A DNA stretch of 64,000 nt from Chitinophagaceae bacterium (lineage in GTDB: Bacteria; Bacteroidota; Bacteroidia; Chitinophagales; Chitinophagaceae), in assembly GCA_016719165.1 (NCBI GenBank), contig JADKAJ010000001.1, positions 1,054,001-1,118,000 on the forward strand. Reading direction: 5' to 3'. This document shows positions 61,822 to 64,000 of this stretch, one piece after another; position 1 is the first letter of the stretch, and every line of letters begins with the position of its first letter. Position numbers and translations under genes: made by a program. Under the pieces are notes generated by a model. The model searched no databases and had not been told where the DNA came from. It saw nothing but the letters and a program-made list of their open reading frames with translations.

Positions 61822-62763
61822 TTAGTGAACGCCTTTTGCACTTAAGTAACGTTCTGCATCTAATGCGGCCATACAACCGCTACCGGCAGCAGTTACCGCC
61901 TGGCGATATACTTTATCCTGTACATCACCTGAGGCAAACACACCTTCCACATTGGTTTTACTGGTGCCGGGTATTGTTTTGAGATACCCAGCTTCATCCA
62001 TATCCAGCCATCCTTTAAAAATATCAGAATTAGGCTGGTGACCAATGGCCACGAAAAATGCACTTACAGGCACTTCTTCTGTTTCACCTGTTTTTTTATT
62101 CCTGATACGAACTGCATGTACCTTTTTATCACCTAACACTTCATCCGTTTCGCTATTCCAGTAAATCTTAATATTAGCCGTATTTTTTACTCTTTCCTGC
62201 ATCACTTTGCTGGCCCGCATTTCATCCCGGCGAACGATCATGTGAACCCGTGAACAAATCTTTGATAAGTATAAAGCTTCTTCTGCGGCTGTATCACCAG
62301 CTCCAACAATCGCTACTTCTTTTCCTTTAAAAAAGAACCCATCACAAACCGCACAGGCACTTACTCCAAAACCATTCAACCTTTGCTCACTTTCAAGACC
62401 CAGCCATTTAGCGGAGGCTCCCGTTGATATGATCACAGTATCTGCTTCAATCCATTTTTCCTCATCAATCTGAACTTTATGTACGGGGCCGGTAAAATCC
62501 ACTTTTGTTGCCAAACCATAACGAATGTCTGCACCCATTCTGGCAGCTTGCTTTTCAAAATGTACCATCATCTCTGGTCCCTGGATGCCATCTGGGTAAC
62601 CAGGATAGTTTTCAACTTCCGTTGTTATGGTCAACTGACCACCTGGCTGAATTCCCTGGTATAAAACGGGGTTCAAACCAGCTCTGCTGGCATAAATAGC
62701 TGCAGTATATCCTGCGGGGCCTGAACCAATGATCAGACACTGTACTTTTTCTGATGCTTCCAT
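61822..62763 (-). CDS. trxB: Thioredoxin-disulfide reductase
   Basis: TrxB passes electrons from NADPH through FAD and a disulfide to thioredoxin. The 313 residues show the FAD motif GSGPAGYTAA (13-22), redox C137-A-V-C140 in SACAVCDGFF, the NADPH motif GAGDTAAEE, and the C-terminal FASGDVQDKVYRQAVTAAGSG. The domain order is that of low-molecular-weight bacterial TrxB. A TAAATTTG element (62808-62815) on the minus strand lies upstream and may be the -7 box. It is followed by folB. Confidence 0.97.
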   Translation of the reverse strand: MEASEKVQCLIIGSGPAGYTAAIYASRAGLNPVLYQGIQPGGQLTITTEVENYPGYPDGIQGPEMMVHFEKQAARMGADIRYGLATKVDFTGPVHKVQIDEEKWIEADTVIISTGASAKWLGLESEQRLNGFGVSACAVCDGFFFKGKEVAIVGAGDTAAEEALYLSKICSRVHMIVRRDEMRASKVMQERVKNTANIKIYWNSETDEVLGDKKVHAVRIRNKKTGETEEVPVSAFFVAIGHQPNSDIFKGWLDMDEAGYLKTIPGTSKTNVEGVFASGDVQDKVYRQAVTAAGSGCMAALDAERYLSAKGVH

Positions 62764-62894
62764 GATGAGATCTTATTTTTAAATTGAATAGTAACCAATC
62801 CGGTTGGCAAATTTAGCAGTAAAAACGCAATAGTCTTTGTAACATACATCACCATATTATATGGCTGTACAAAACTATATTCATACCGGACAGC

Positions 62895-63779
62895 CTATTG
62901 AGGGATAATGATAGTTCTGTATTGCGAAGCATAGCCGCCGAAATAACCTAATCCACCACCTTTAATATTACTCATAACTTTGGTAGGAGAAGAAAAAGGA
63001 TTGCCTACACTGGCATAAGTAAACTCCATGGTTCTCCAAAAATCATAAGTGGCTTTATCAATATTGCTAAGTTTTAGAGTTACTGTATCACCTCTCTCAA
63101 AAAAGCTATAAGCCTCGGGAGTAGAACCTGTTCTCAAAATCCCCCTTTCAACCTGTACTTCATAAGTAGAGCCATCAATTACCTGGTCATCATAAACTGA
63201 GTTTAGCCCCGGATAAAAAGGGTCACTGTTTTGTTTGGTAAAATAACGGACGTAATCCCCAAGTCCGGCCGGATCCGTAGCTTTAAGCATCACAGATACT
63301 TTTTCGGGAGGGTTGCCTGCCGGAGCTGGCTTCCAGAAAAAGGAATCGATTTGCCTTGTAATACCAGGTATCCTGGTAGTCGCAGTATATGTTTTACCTT
63401 CCCAAATGATCCGCAATGAATAATTGGTATTCAACTGGCCCGTAAATGCAGTGGCAAGATCGGAAGAGTCTATCGAGTAATAATAAACATTATAGCCTCC
63501 GCCGATTGGCACAGCATACTCTTTTAATTTATGTGTAAGTGTTCCATTAGAAACAAACACTTCCGCATTTCGGGCAAAACTATTTGCTAAAATGTCAGGG
63601 CTAATTTGTGAAAAATAATTCAGGCTGCGGGAAAGGTAAATAACAGGTGGCTGTTCATTTTCTATAGTGCCCTCCACCACTAATTTTGGAGAAACCTCAT
63701 CAAGGTTAAATGTCACTGTCTTTTCGCAGGATACAAATGACAGAGAAATTGCAACAAAAGCTATCAACTGAATTTTCAT
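62895..63779 (-). CDS. DUF4249 lipoprotein
   Basis: The 294-residue protein has a type II signal peptide with lipobox LSFVSC (Cys18) and a DUF4249 body. Typical parts are a lead strand after the lipobox (FNLDEVSPKLVVEGTIENEQPPVIYLSRSL split by its conserved Pro/Tyr), WEGKTYTATTRIP, and a late segment with YDFWRTMEFTYASVGNPFSSPTKVMSNI followed by a Gly-rich loop. DUF4249 proteins are usually encoded beside SusC/SusD-type outer-membrane receptors, but none is within the window. Function unknown. Confidence 0.9.
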   Translation of the reverse strand: MKIQLIAFVAISLSFVSCEKTVTFNLDEVSPKLVVEGTIENEQPPVIYLSRSLNYFSQISPDILANSFARNAEVFVSNGTLTHKLKEYAVPIGGGYNVYYYSIDSSDLATAFTGQLNTNYSLRIIWEGKTYTATTRIPGITRQIDSFFWKPAPAGNPPEKVSVMLKATDPAGLGDYVRYFTKQNSDPFYPGLNSVYDDQVIDGSTYEVQVERGILRTGSTPEAYSFFERGDTVTLKLSNIDKATYDFWRTMEFTYASVGNPFSSPTKVMSNIKGGGLGYFGGYASQYRTIIIPQ

Positions 63780-63825
63780 ATCATATTAATAACTGCCGGG
63801 AATAGAAAATGTTCTGCAAAAAAAA

Positions 63826-63853
63826 TCCGGCCTCACAAAATGTGAAAGCCGGA
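63826..63853 (-). terminator. Intrinsic terminator of rpoD
   Basis: On the minus strand, TCCGGC and GCCGGA form the outer stem and TGTGA/TCACA the inner stem, separated by a small bulge, with a T-run downstream. It begins 34 bases after the sigma-factor stop codon. Confidence 0.75.
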
Positions 63854-63886
63854 ACTAATTTAAATTAACCCATTCATTTGAATATA

Positions 63887-64000
63887 TTACCCCAAATAGG
63901 CTTTCAATGCACTGCTATACCGGGCTTTCTGTAAACGTTTAATAGCCCTTTCTTTGATCTGGCGGATACGTTCTTTGGTAAGATCGTATTTCTGCCCGAT
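63887..64000 (-). CDS. rpoD: Primary RNA polymerase sigma factor, C-terminal end (partial)
   Basis: The last 37 residues enter from the right edge on the minus strand. They form the end of sigma-70 region 4.2: the helix-turn-helix continues as GQKYDLTKERIRQIKERAIKRL, split here as DLTKERIRQIKERAI and KRLQKA, and the protein ends KAYLG. That ending is typical of the short primary sigma factors of Bacteroidota, which recognise the TTTG/TAnnTTTG promoters proposed above. The stop codon is at 63887-63889. Confidence 0.92.
   Translation of the reverse strand: MGQKYDLTKERIRQIKERAIKRLQKARYSSALKAYLG

Overview
The window reads as a chromosomal segment of a Bacteroidota bacterium, probably of the order Chitinophagales (inference). 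It has moderate-to-low GC and dense gene packing. Several candidate promoters have the Bacteroidota form, a TTTG-like -33 element and a TAnnTTTG -7 element. There are many SPII lipoproteins, a PorP/SprF protein, and giant surface proteins with the CHU_C/type B C-terminal domain of type IX secretion. DUF3822, DUF4249, DUF2027-Smr and the BlaI/M56 pair are also typical of the phylum. No tRNA, CRISPR array, prophage or intact insertion sequence was seen.

Layout. 1-8 kb: a TPR membrane protein, ribH and a LutA-like gene in one run, then DNRLRE, fasciclin, EVE and DUF4349 proteins, a sirtuin, and a saccharopine dehydrogenase-like enzyme. 8-12.3 kb: gyrA and a secreted TPR protein. 12.3-13.3 kb: a gene-poor island with a long perfect hairpin and two inverted copies of a short sequence around three small ORFs of doubtful status. 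13.3-25.3 kb: a lipoprotein and helical-repeat pair, type II NADH dehydrogenase, serA, a serine hydrolase, nnr (NAD(P)HX repair), a K+-dependent membrane pyrophosphatase, and a BlaI/M56 pair with a candidate operator. 25.3-36.9 kb: two paralogous adhesins of about 1730 residues flanking a PorP/SprF gene, all on the minus strand. The upstream adhesin is broken by an apparent one-base deletion.

37.5-46 kb: LEA-type lipoprotein, HMA protein, pyrimidine genes (pyrE, pyrB, pyrR), Nudix, thioesterase, coaD, an outer-membrane barrel, pruA, and prfB with its classical +1 programmed frameshift. 46-51 kb: dienelactone hydrolase-like lipoprotein, several unknown lipoproteins, a CPBP-family membrane protein with an apparent one-base insertion, and RNase P RNA. 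51-64 kb: a mostly minus-strand housekeeping run (DUF2027-Smr, amino-acid permease, polyprenyl synthase, rnr, lpxK, 5-FTHF cyclo-ligase, rsmD, DUF3822), a plus-strand MATE transporter, folB, trxB, a DUF4249 lipoprotein, and the C-terminus of the primary sigma factor.

Most genes are housekeeping. The accessory signals that stand out are the adhesin/PorP locus and the 12.3-13.3 kb island. Two independent one-base frameshifts, at 35.89 kb and 49.80 kb, could be real mutations or assembly errors, and should be checked in reads before calling either gene dead.
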